The notes under the pieces were generated by a model. That model saw only the letters and a list, made by a program, of their open reading frames with translations, had not been told where the DNA came from and made no database searches. Made by a program: the position numbers and the translations under genes. Below are positions 39,098 through 52,025 of a DNA stretch of 64,000 nucleotides, piece by piece. The stretch comes from Echiichthys vipera (taxonomy: Eukaryota; Chordata; Actinopteri; Perciformes; Trachinidae): NCBI GenBank assembly GCA_963691815.1, contig OY829651.1, forward strand, positions 19,128,342-19,192,341, written 5' to 3'. Numbering within the stretch: the first letter of the stretch is position 1; each line of letters starts with the position of its first letter.

Positions 39098-39118
39098 TGA
39101 GTGAGTGAGAGAGAGAGA
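39031..39118. repeat. (GT)32 then (GTGA)/(GA) microsatellite
   Basis: Pure GT from 39031 to about 39094, then gagtgagtgagtgagagaga. If the frmpd3 transcript runs to the distal poly(A) signal, it would carry a long UG tract here. Confidence 0.95.
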
Positions 39119-40027
39119 GAGAGGAAGACAGAGATAATTTGATTATTCATCAATTTAGCAATACCCCACATAAACACACACACCATTGATCTTCAATCAG
39201 TAATCAGGATATCAGCTTTGTTGTACTTCTTTTCTTGGTTTCAGAACACTTTGGTGGTGTTTAGAAGCACTCTCTTTAAACAGTTTGTCCTCTGTTGATG
39301 TGACCTTTTCCATATTCATATGCAGTGTTTTCTCTTTCACTGTACTGCATGCTTTCCTTTACGTATTAGACTTTCAGGGGCGAATACTTTGACCATTGAA
39401 GGTGATGATATTGTTTGTACAGATCATTTTCCAGTTCTTAAGTGGAAAAGAAGGCAAAAATGAAAGGAAGTGGTGGTAATATGTTAAAGATTTGCAAATG
39501 ATATTCAGTATGGAAATGTATTATTATACGCTGGAAATGTAAATAGTAAGATATTACACATTTGAGAGAATAAGAAACTTTTAAAACATTACCTGTAACA
39601 ATAAGATTTATCCAAACTCTTCACTCTTTTGTAAAAAGGAAAATATAAAACTTGTCTGTAAGGTAAATATTTATAGTAGTAATGTAACATAGAGACTAAT
39701 GGCAAAACATATATTTTAATGAGTATATTACAAGTATAAAGCATGGGACATGTTTATTTTTATAAACAAAAATATCAGACAATGTTTTCCCATCAGCACT
39801 TGGACATTTTAACATTCTGATAGACATTTTCTGTGGTTGTCATTGTTCAGTTGCTTAGCTAAACTGTGTGGATCTGTCTGTGTTTCATTCACACAGTGAG
39901 CCCACCATGGCTTAATCCATTGTTTCTTTATGTGCACCTGTTCATTCCTGTTTTTATTTACTGTCAATGATCTTGTCGTCACTGTGGTCTTCTGTCTGTG
40001 TACAAAGTTAACTCATGTTTTACGAGC

Positions 40028-40033
40028 AATAAA
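40028..40033 (+). terminator. frmpd3: Candidate distal poly(A) signal of frmpd3
   Basis: AATAAA 2.8 kb after the stop codon, preceded by tttacgagc and followed by a T/G-containing stretch. A nearer alternative is at 38186-38191. Use cannot be decided from sequence alone. Confidence 0.4.
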
Positions 40034-41369
40034 GTACATTATATAAAGTCTTTCAGAGAATTTGGAAATGACATTGCATGCAGTTACTTGCTGTATAGTG
40101 ACAGCATCTCCATTAGAATGACTTCAAAGAAATAACTTCATGTAAAAGATAAATTATCGTGCAACATTTCTTTCACAGCCGCTAGCAGGTTCTTACTGCT
40201 GTTTTTGCGTCATTCATTTGCCTCTGGTAAAAACTGATGTTGACTCAACTATGCAAACCTTGACACAAAACCAACCTATTGACAGTGAAATGGTTTTGTG
40301 CTTTTGACATTTTAGATAGGCTTACTTTAAAAGAAATGGTGGTATTCATATAATTGCTAAGCATTTGAAAAGCAGACTGAAACTCAGCCAACCACCAGTC
40401 AGGGGAGACTCTTTGCCAGAAACCTAATCAATAATAAAGTGATGATCATTTAGTAAACTGGAAATTGCCTGTGGATGTTAAAGATCTACAATACTCATAA
40501 TCTTACACAGTAAAACCTAAATATACATTAATATGCCACTGTAGCCTAATAGTTAATTGGCAGTAGACATTATGACATGTCACTGTAGTAAAGGCACAGG
40601 GGTAAATATTCTAATTAATGGTGACTGAATTGTGAATTCCATTTAGCAACTTCCGTTTAGGGGTCCTGGTAGACTATTTCTCATGCTGACTCACCATTGC
40701 ACTACCATGACTTAGTGTTATTAGTAACATCTGTGCTTTTCGTTCTATGATAAATCAGAATGTCTGCTGTGAAAAGGCATATACAGTATACTTACCCACT
40801 TTTGCATTTGTGAGGCACATTTGTTAGTGCCAAAGTTCTCAATGTTATCTCTGAGGTCCTGAAGAGAGTGCCGGGCACATGCCATAGGTCTCCAGAAAGA
40901 CACAGTTAGATTGAGCTTTGATGACAATACGAGGAGAGTGTGTTGCCTCTGAATCAAGAAGAGTACAGGCTACCACTAATACTACTTTGTAGTCCAGGCT
41001 ATAAGTCATATCCAACACCAAACATCTTTGATAGAGCTCATAGGCAGAGACTTGGCCTAATGTTACATACTGCATTGCCTTCCACGTAGGCTACCAGGAA
41101 ATGTGCTGCATGTAGTAGGTACTAGCCAGAGCCCACATTTGAGGTCCACGGTTTACAAAGACTAACGTTACTTTAAGGACATATTCCTGTTTTTTTATAC
41201 AAAACAAGAAAATATATATTTTTATTTGAGGTAATAACATGTAGAACTCGAGCGCAAGGAAAAACCTCGGTTATACATGTACTTTACTTTTAATTTGCTG
41301 ATAAACTGATAAGCTGATAAACTCACAGTAGTGGAGAGATGATGTCATGATGCTAAATGTACCTTTTCT

Positions 41370-41641
41370 CGCTCACGCTGGCTCCTCCTCCTCTGCGCGG
41401 AATGACGTCATCGCGCCAGAACGTAAGGGAAAGCGTGCGCGCCGCCCCGGGAGGAAGAGCCGCACGCGTGATGTGTGGGACATAATGGTGGATAGGTAGG
41501 TAACACAGTACAGGCTCGCAAAGAGTTGCTCATCAACGGCTCATTTCCAGTCTCTGTCTTGGGCCTTTCGACTCCTCTGACTCGACAGCTGCTCTCTGCT
41601 GCTGCACGCTTGGACTAAACGACGCCCTGGACCGCAAGAAA
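41370..41641 (+). promoter_or_regulatory. prps1: prps1 promoter and 5' UTR
   Basis: A CpG-rich patch in an otherwise AT-rich region. It contains a full palindromic cAMP response element, TGACGTCA, at 41403-41410, followed by tcgcgccag and ggaaagcgtgcgcgccgccc. There is no convincing TATA box, in keeping with a housekeeping promoter. The transcription start is probably between about 41440 and 41560. Confidence 0.65.
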
Positions 41642-44474
<2,833 letters not shown>

Positions 44475-44864
44475 CAAACGTTGTCTCCCATCCACTGTGT
44501 GCTGTTACACCAAATAAGAGAAGAGGGAATTCCCCAACCCAAACACAACCATTCGCAAAGATGTGCTAACTAACCATGGAGGAAAAAAATTAATTTTCAT
44601 GTCTGTTACTAATGCTGACCCCCTCACTTGAGTCCCTTCCCCCTTTAAAGCAGTGTCCATTCATGTCTGGACACCAAAGCAATCACAAGCTACCGATTTT
44701 GGGCCAGCATATTTATCGTACTTGGATAAATAAGTGTTTATCCGCTGTGAACTTTGTACCCCCTTTCATGACATTTATGCCAGTTTTCCACTCCATGGTA
44801 TAGCTCGACTCTTCTTTGGTTTTCCATTAGCAATAGTTGTGGCTAGTACCTAGTACTTTTTTTC

Positions 44865-45042
44865 TTTTAAAGATTATTTTTCAAGCCTTTTATTATATAG
44901 GACAGACAGGAAATGGGATAAGAGAGGGGGGGAGACATGCAGCAAAGGGCCGAAGTCGAACCCACGGCCCCTGCCTCAAGGACCTTCAGCCTCTTTACAT
45001 GGGGCAGCTACTCTAACCACTCAGCCACCGGCCACGCCAGTA
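44865..45042 (-). mobile_element. SINE-like dispersed repeat
   Basis: The segment contains aggacagacaggaaatggga, gacatgcagcaaagggccga, a tRNA-like gtcgaacccacggcccctgc box and aaccactcagccaccggc. This is a fish repeat with a tRNA-related head in reverse orientation. A diverged relative lies at 49430-49562. Confidence 0.6.
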
Positions 45043-45358
45043 CCTGGTACTTTTTGCGGTACCACCTCGATTGAGGTTTCAAGTAAGCTTGGCCAATACT
45101 AGAAGGTGGAGTTAAAACACTGCAGATCCCTGATTGATCAGAGGGAACCACCTTTATTGTTGTACAATTGACGAAATATCAAGTGGAAAGCGAATACAAA
45201 ACAGTACTGGTACCAACAAAGTGAGTCAAGCAAAGCTGTATCATGCAGTGGAAACCAGGCATGAAGTGCAGAGTTTCTCCTGAACATTTCACATCTCCAG
45301 CAGTCATTTGAACCTGTGGTCAAAGAGTGTATATATATATATATATATTTTAATATAT

Positions 45359-45975
45359 TAGGGCTGGGACTTTAACGCATGAATTACAGAAAAAATTACG
45401 CAATTAATCGCAATTAATTTTTGCGTTCAGTGCGGAACGTTGCTCATTGCACAAGTTCCCGCCCGGCCCATAATACTGACCAGGACACAACACGAGAGAA
45501 ATAAAACCGATGAGAAGCAGGATGAGCTGTTGCTCGGTTCAGTGGAAACATGGACAAGAGCACAGCTGTGTAAAAAATTGTGCAAGAAAGAATTCAGCCT
45601 CCGCTCCGCCCCAATGCCAAACATTTTTTAGCTAACGTTAGCACAGAATACGTTCCTAGGAGGGGCTGTCATTAGTTGATGGATCATTTCTGTTTCTGTG
45701 TTTTTGAAAACACGGGAGAAAGAGCCCTCCATGTTAATCTGTTCATTTTATGCCAAGAATATTATTAATACTATTATTAAATACTTTTGCAATGTTAGGT
45801 TTCCACTTTTCGTCAATATACCATACTAAGCACTGTTATAACGTATTAAGTCATATATCAAAATCCATTTCAGTTGAAAAATGTTGCAACTTGTGTCAAA
45901 TATTGATAGTCGCGATCAATTAATTACAAAGCCTCTTATTAATTAGATAATTTTTTTAATCATGTCCCACCACTA
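45359..45975. mobile_element. hAT-like MITE
   Basis: The left end tagggctgggactttaacgc and right end atcatgtcccaccacta are approximate inverses. Internal cgcaattaatcgcaattaat and cgatcaattaattaca segments near each end reinforce the foldback. There is no transposase. Flanks are AT-rich, so a target-site duplication cannot be read. It lies in the prps1 3' flank and perhaps in its 3' UTR. Confidence 0.65.
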
Positions 45976-46208
45976 ATAATATAATATTATATATATATAT
46001 ATATATCTCCCTGGCAGGTTCCAGTGTTCAGGAGAAATCTCTGCCATATAAAGCTGTTACAATGAACGTGTAGTTTTTCATGTTGCTCTTATGTCCTCTG
46101 CTGTTTTTGAAAGATTATAATTGATGAAGTGAATGTGTATTGAACTAGTTTACAGTGCCACTGAAGCCCCACTTGACCCCAGAGTGTCTCAACAGTTTGA
46201 AATGGAAA

Positions 46209-46228
46209 CCCCCCCCCCCCCCCCCCCC
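46209..46228. repeat. Poly(C) run of 20
   Basis: Twenty consecutive C residues; the opposite strand is G20, a G-quadruplex candidate. It creates spurious PPPPPP open frames in two frames. Confidence 0.9.
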
Positions 46229-46614
46229 ATGTTTAGCTGTGTTTTATTTTTCTCACTGGATGAATTTCTTTCATGTGTCTTTTCAGGCTGTAAGAGATCT
46301 TCTTCAATGTTTCTTTCAACTCTTGAGGCGCCCTCTGTTGAGTGGGGTTTGCCCAGTGTCCAGGGTTTACCCTTTGAGGTTCTGTGTTGAAGGTCTCTCT
46401 ATAGAGAAGCTGTCTGGGTTTTAGTTTGGGGTCTCTGCAGGTTGGAGCTTCCTTCAGAAATTTTCCCCTGCTATTTTAGCTTTTTTTTTTTTTCTTTCAT
46501 TTTGTTCTATTTGTATGTCTGGAGGAATGATTTGTCATTAATGGGCATATTCCAAACCTTTGTGTTTACTTTTTCAGTAGAGTGAATGCGCCAGTTATCT
46601 GAGGATGCGTTCTT

Positions 46615-46620
46615 AATAAA
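46615..46620 (+). terminator. prps1: Candidate poly(A) signal of prps1
   Basis: AATAAA followed by attaaatatacg and then a T-rich stretch (cttgttcatttcttttgtctttgtg region). It is the first strong signal after the prps1 stop and lies about 2.1 kb downstream. Confidence 0.45.
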
Positions 46621-47159
46621 ATTAAATATACGTAAAATCATAAACGTGGCACTTGTTCATTTCTTTTGTCTTTGTGCACCGTACCTGTAGGCATATAAAT
46701 GATTGCCTATAAGCTTATTAAACAGTTACAAATAACCAGGACCATACAGGGCAGTGCTTTTGTTTAACGGGAATTATGCACAATGTTTGCAATGGCAAAA
46801 AGCTTATTTTCATCTAGTTCGTAGTAAAGTTAGTTGTAAAATCCCATGTTCTTTATTGTACAGGCTTAATCCATTATTTTAAGACTAAATGTTTTGGCCC
46901 ATAAAAAAAGGTTTCAGTATTATTCACGCAAGAATTTAATTATTGGTTGTGTGGAGAAGGATTTAAACTATTGGCCTGCTTTTTAATTATTAACAATCAA
47001 AATATGTTTGTTATAAGACTCAGGAGTATTTTTTATTTTTAAAAAAAGCTCTACGTGAAAGAAATAACTGCAGTAGTAATGCCTGGCGTGTTTTTGTTTT
47101 TTTGACTTGGTACCACCATTGTTGTAAAGAGTGAAAACACATTGATTGACAGGCAAATC

Positions 47160-47508
47160 AACCAATTGCCGACTACGTGACGTAGACCGCCTTGACCAAT
47201 AGTTATTCTACAAGAGGCGGGACAATCACAGACCGGCAAAGCGCCTGTTATCTTGACACTGTTTCACCGGGCGAGGTTTGAGCGTTTGTTTGTCCTTATT
47301 CGGGTAGAAACCACATACTCTTTTATACAGTCAGTGGTAGAAGCGGGTAGAAAACGTGTTGCCATTGGAACTGGTGAAATAACCAGAAATTAGCCCTTTC
47401 CACGTGCAGTGTATGAGATCGAATAGACGCCCGTGCTGCCTCCCTTTCAAACATGAACCGAAGAACATTTAAGTAGATACTGTGCTTTATATATATTTTT
47501 GTCATAAG
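47160..47508 (+). promoter_or_regulatory. slc25a53: Probable slc25a53 promoter and first non-coding exon
   Basis: An acgtgacgtag motif, a gaccaatag (CCAAT) box at about 47194 and aggcgggac (GC box) cluster within 60 bp. A donor-like AAG|gtacgt at 47508 could end a 5' UTR exon joined to the acceptor tttttgcttag at 47711. The exact transcription start is not visible. Confidence 0.45.
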
Positions 47509-47718
47509 GTACGTACATTTAATCTCTGATTTAACTTCAATGTTTCTGATCACATATTATAAGGATGTGAATATATTATTTAAGTGTGATTTATTTTTTG
47601 CTGTGTTTTACTGCCATATTGTTTCACTTTCATTTATTGTTTGTCATTTTCAGTATGACTGTTCTGTGTTTAGGCGGAACTGAAATGATTTCTGGTTTAA
47701 TTTTTGCTTAGCTCAAGG

Positions 47719-48600
47719 ATGGCAGGACGTCCTGATCATAATCCAGATGAAGAGGGCCTCAGGGACCCAGTGGTTCGTTTCCACAGCTTCCTGCATGGAG
47801 GGACCTCCAGCTTGCTATCCACCCTATCGACCATCATTGTCTTCCCTGTCTACAAAATTGTTTTCCGTCAACAAATCCACAACACTGCAATTCATGATGC
47901 GGTGGGACAGCTCTACAAAGAGGGACCTCGAAAGCTCTTCAGGGGCGTAGCCCCGCCGCTACTGATGAGGACCCTTAATGGCACGCTGCTCTTTGGCCTC
48001 CAGGACAACCTCCAACGCCAGCTCTCCCTGTCATACCAAAATGCCATCTCCACCGCTGCCCTGTCTGCTCTGGCCGGGTTTGGTGCAGGTATGGTGGAAG
48101 CTGTGGTTTTTACCCCCTTTGAGCGTGTCCAGAATGTGTTGCAAAACGGCCAAAATGACCGCCATCTACCCACCCTGAAGAGCGTTCTCATCAAGCTGAA
48201 GGAACAGAGGCCAGCTTTAGGGTTCTACAGAGCCTTGCTGCCCATCACAGCCCGCAACTCTTTTGGCAGCTTCCTCTACTTTGGCCTGAAGGGGCCAGTG
48301 TGTGCGCTTGTGGAGGAAAAGGGGCTCTCTCCAGTAGTTTCCTCCTTCATCTCAGGGTCGCTGACTTCCCTGTCAATCAACCTGACTCTGTACCCACTGT
48401 CTGTGTTGGTGTCAAACATGCAGGCACAGGTGGGAGGGGAGGGGAAAGGAGTCCTGGCTTGTTGGAGAATGCTGTGGGAATCTCGGCAGCGGAGTGTGGC
48501 TCTTCTGTACAGAGGAGGTTCTCTGGTTATTTTGAGATCATGCATCACATGGGGAATTGCCACTGCCATCTATGACAGGCAGCAGAAACGTTCAGGCTGA
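47719..48600 (+). CDS. slc25a53: Mitochondrial carrier SLC25A53
   Basis: A single coding exon of 293 residues starts at the first ATG (MAGRPDHNPDEEG), seven bases after an acceptor (tttttgcttag); the frame is open upstream but without an ATG. The length suits the three-repeat mitochondrial carrier fold of the inner membrane. Degenerate carrier signatures occur at residues about 43 (FPVYKIVFRQQ), 133 (PFERVQNVLQ) and 226 (YPLSVLVSNMQ); the third lacks the acidic/basic pair. FRQQIH, FERVQNVLQ and RGGSLVILRS favour SLC25A53 over SLC25A51/52. SLC25A51 carries NAD, but the substrate of SLC25A53 is not established and is not assumed here. It has the same strand as prps1 and the thymosin gene, matching human Xq22 neighbours. 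No frameshift is present. Confidence 0.93.
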   Translation: MAGRPDHNPDEEGLRDPVVRFHSFLHGGTSSLLSTLSTIIVFPVYKIVFRQQIHNTAIHDAVGQLYKEGPRKLFRGVAPPLLMRTLNGTLLFGLQDNLQRQLSLSYQNAISTAALSALAGFGAGMVEAVVFTPFERVQNVLQNGQNDRHLPTLKSVLIKLKEQRPALGFYRALLPITARNSFGSFLYFGLKGPVCALVEEKGLSPVVSSFISGSLTSLSINLTLYPLSVLVSNMQAQVGGEGKGVLACWRMLWESRQRSVALLYRGGSLVILRSCITWGIATAIYDRQQKRSG

Positions 48601-48930
48601 AGAGACGCCACAAAAATGTATTGGTTTTACCGCTTGATTTTACATTATTGCTACCTGTGTTATATTCTGTATCCAGACATTTTGACTTGTCATAGTAGGG
48701 AAAGCACATGTGTTACCAAGAACATAGAAATGTGTTGTCCTGTGGGGAAGCCTGTTACATGCACATAGGCAATATACACGGCCAAATACATCAACAGATA
48801 CACACATAGAACAAGTGCATCCACAACAACAACAACAACAACAACAACAGATCTATACAGTCTCAGTGAGAGCATGAATGGCTATGCTCTATTGTCCTAG
48901 TAAGACAAAATTGTGACAGCCAGGATGCAC

Positions 48931-48936
48931 AATAAA
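48931..48936 (+). terminator. slc25a53: Candidate poly(A) signal of slc25a53
   Basis: AATAAA 330 bp after the stop codon (gcacaataaaaggaccc). A short (ACA)n microsatellite lies before it in the 3' UTR at about 48825-48849. Confidence 0.55.
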
Positions 48937-49429
48937 AGGACCCTGAGACTTAAACAGCTAAATAGAATTCAACCATCATTCATTTTATGATCACCTGTGC
49001 TTTTCCTTCAGGAAAATTTCAAAATGTCTTCTGTGAAAAGAAAACCTATTAATGGGAATTGCATGTGCAGCCACAAGGACATGATCCATCACCTGGATCA
49101 AACCAACAAACTCTGCCAGTTATATGCATCGGTCTGTACGATCAAGTCGAAGCCACAGGCCTTGAACCCCAGTCTCTGAGGCGGTGGCTGAACATTTATC
49201 ATGAACCAAAAGTTAATTAGAATCACAATAATATCAACATGGTGCTGGTGAATCACAGGTGCCTTGTATTTTTACTTTATTAAAGTGGAATTTCTCCAAG
49301 TTTTCGCATCAAAGTCAGGTAACTCATCAAGTGCTACTCAGGCTATAATAACAGTTGTATAATGTCCTCTGTGGCTCTGTAAGAATGTTATTTTTTTCAA
49401 TTATATTGGGGCATTTTGGCTTTTATTAA

Positions 49430-49562
49430 CATGTAGAAAGAAGACATGACAGGAAGAAAATGGGGAATGACATCCAACAATGGTTACCGGCCAGACTTGA
49501 ACCGGGGATGTTGAGTAATGTGATCAGCAACTTAGATCCCTCGGCCACCAGGATACCCGCAG
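49430..49562 (-). mobile_element. SINE-like dispersed repeat, diverged
   Basis: Shares layout with 44865-45042: gacatgacaggaagaaaatg, gccagacttgaaccggggat and ccctcggccaccaggatacc. The tRNA-like box is in reverse orientation. Confidence 0.5.
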
Positions 49563-49864
49563 GGTTCTCTAAACTCTGATGATCCATTGTAAATCATGCT
49601 GTGGATTTTGTAAAAGATTCCTAAATTGGTTTCATTATGGAAAAAGTAGGATGCATATATTTAGGGCTGGACCCAGATAAGAGAGTAAAAATCAGAATAT
49701 CTCAGCCTCTGCTGTCTTGACCATCTGTCTCTTTGGAGTCCCCCAACTTCATAGAAGTGCAATACTAAATCACTGGAATTCTAGTGTTTAGATGGATTCA
49801 CGTTTACGGTGTATTGTCAAGACATTATTTAACTTTCTTTATGCTACAGGTGTTACATTGTGGA

Positions 49865-50195
49865 ACTAATAAGATAGGACCCAGTGGCTCAGTGGTCAGC
49901 AAGGATCTGTCTGCCAGCTGGAGCTGTGTGGAGTTGGCATGTTCCCTGTATCTGTAGACATGCTGCTTACCAAGGTTAGGAACAAGGTTATCTTGTTCCA
50001 AGTTGGCACCACGGCCTGGCTGCTGCATATCAAGCTCCTTTTGAGCCTTGAACGTTAAGTAGAAACAGAAACAAAATGACTATGTAGCCCTGTAATACAC
50101 TGCCATCCCTTTGAAGGTGTCCGCTGCCTCTCACCTAGTGTGTGGGCGAGCTCCAGCCCCTCTGCAATCAGTGAGCCAATGTATGGAGTAAATAA
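49865..50195 (+). mobile_element. SINE-like dispersed repeat, diverged
   Basis: Begins cagtggctcagtggtcagca, continues gtgtggagttggcatgttcc, and near its 3' end has gtgggcgagctccagcccct followed by gtatggagtaaata. This is the + strand order of the same broad tRNA-headed family as 595-825, heavily mutated. Confidence 0.5.
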
Positions 50196-50639
50196 GTGTT
50201 ACTCACAATGTGGCCCATTAAATAAATCTGTAGCCTGTTTGACTGTGAAATAAGAAATATCAGCTGTTTGTCTGTAACCTCGACATAAACCTGTGAAATA
50301 AACAAATAAGAACTTTGATAATATTTATTGCAGAATGCAGGCTTCTTTTCCCTCAACGTGCATTAATAAATTCATCTTATCAGTCATGCATTTAAGTGGT
50401 GTCCGTAATGTACTTGTTATTTCCGCACTTTCCTCATAGATTTCTCTTTCTGTGTCATGTTATAAGCAGTCCACTGGATGGTGCTGTGTTGACAAAGAAG
50501 GGGGGAAAACGTGGCTGTCCATTCTTCCACGCATGTATGGGGAGGAACAAAGTCAGGCATCCAGCATGTCCAATCCAAATTCTTCCTCCAGGCTTTGGGA
50601 GCCAATGACATCCAGAGCATTTGTGCCCATGTTTGTGTG

Positions 50640-50739
50640 CGGAAGGGCGTGTTGTCCCTACTTAAACCGTTGGATTTGTACAGATTACACGCAGGCGCTT
50701 TTCTTTTCTTGTTAAGGACGCTGCGCACTTCTGCACCAG
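50640..50739 (+). promoter_or_regulatory. Probable thymosin promoter and non-coding exon 1
   Basis: A candidate first exon ends at ctgcaccag|gtaaac (50739). A TATA-like cttaaacc lies about 75 nt upstream (about 50663). Beta-thymosin genes typically have a non-coding first exon with the ATG just inside exon 2, which is the arrangement here (ATG 12 nt into the exon at 52014). The transcription start is inferred. Confidence 0.45.
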
Positions 50740-52013
50740 GTAAACTTACTCGGACTTGTTTCTCTTTATCAGCTCATACACTCAAACAGCATCATTAATG
50801 TAGGGAAAATGTTTTAAAGTATGTTTTATAAACTTTCTCCAAAGTTAGGATACGACTGTGTTAATTAGGCCTCCTCTGTTACTGTGTGCTGGGAGTAGAG
50901 ATATGCTACATGACAAAGCTGTTTTTCCTTTTTTTTTTTTGTTGTTGCACGCACGCTGTTTCACTGTAGGCTGTGTTTTTGTTCATTTGTAAGCGAGCGT
51001 GTGAGTGTTGTTTCTTGTTACATAACTCCAGAGCTCAGTCCAGTGCAGTCCGTGTGTTAGGGAAGCTCAAAGCACAAGTTTGCAAACTACAGCAAAGCTA
51101 ACCAGGGTGATGCATCTACGGTAGTTAGATTAACTTAGAAAAGGTAGTTCAAACTACTTTGTTGAGAAATCAAAAGCAGATCACATTGATAACGTACATG
51201 TGATACGACATTATAACAAAATATAAGCCTAAAAAGTAACATGACTTTTTTTTTTTTAATGCTTCTCAATGGAGTTTATAGCAAAATGTGCCTACTTGTT
51301 CACAGGTCACACAGAAATGCCTCACCATTCATGGGGAAGTCATGTGGCCTTTGCTTTGGTTTTGTGTACACAATGTCCACCAGACTCTCATTTCTGCATT
51401 CCAGAAACTCAACTAGCCAAATGTCATGCAGCAACTTCTCTGAACATCTGTAAATAAATCAATACGTATGACTGACACCTTTTTATTTATCTATTCAAGT
51501 TTAGTTTAACAAACTCAGATTAGAAACTATAGCCAGATATTTATTCACAGGTGAGCTGGCATTCCAGCCTCCTGGAATGCCCTAGACACTTAAACCTGTC
51601 CTGAACTAAAGAGTTGCCTGGGCTTGCCTTCACAGTGATCTTGATGAAAGAAAAAGGGTGTGGGACTGGTCAGGGGTTCAGTTACAGCGGGGAAGCAATG
51701 GTGAAAAAAAAATCGTTCCTTTTCTGGCCCAAAAGTGAATGTAGTTAACCAAAAAGTATTTTAACTACTTGAATCATTCTGCAAATATTAATAAAGCTTA
51801 ACTATAAGCAAGCTACTGCAAAATGTAGTTAAACTGCCACCTTAATTATATGTTGTACACTGCTTTTTTTTTTTTAAAGGTGGGGCACGATTTGTGTACC
51901 TGTATGGAATACTGAAGTAATAATGGGATCATGTGTTCACGCTTTCTAATGCAGTTGTTTAACATTTTCTTTTTAGTGTTTTGATTTTTCCCTCTCTCAC
52001 TTTTCTCCATTAG
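50740..52013 (+). other. Thymosin intron 1 (inferred)
   Basis: No coding sequence. Contains several poly(T) runs and AT-rich sequence. It is bounded by gtaaac and tctccattag. Confidence 0.4.
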
Positions 52014-52025
52014 AACTCCTCCAAA

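Larger units (their letters stand above)
37242..40050 (+). other. frmpd3: frmpd3 3' UTR (inferred)
   Basis: AT-rich sequence without coding features follows the frmpd3 stop codon. Candidate poly(A) signals are AATAAA at 38186-38191 and 40028-40033, so the 3' UTR may be about 0.95 or 2.8 kb long. It includes a (GT)32 tract at 39031-39094. Confidence 0.5.
44475..46640 (+). other. prps1: prps1 3' UTR / flank with repeats
   Basis: No coding sequence is recognised. The stretch holds a SINE-like repeat (44870-45040), an AT microsatellite (45331-45348), a hAT-like MITE (45359-45975) and a poly(C) run (46209-46228). AATAAA at 46615-46620 is the best distal poly(A) signal. Whether the transcript extends that far is uncertain. 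Confidence 0.45.
48601..50590. other. slc25a53 3' flank and intergenic repeats
   Basis: No coding exon was recognised. It contains an (ACA)n run, two SINE-like repeats (49430-49562 and 49865-50195) and otherwise AT-rich sequence. Confidence 0.4.

Noticed and set aside
47704..47718. Upstream extension of the slc25a53 frame
   Set aside because: The extension begins with TTG and spans the splice acceptor; the ATG at 47719 is the first real start.
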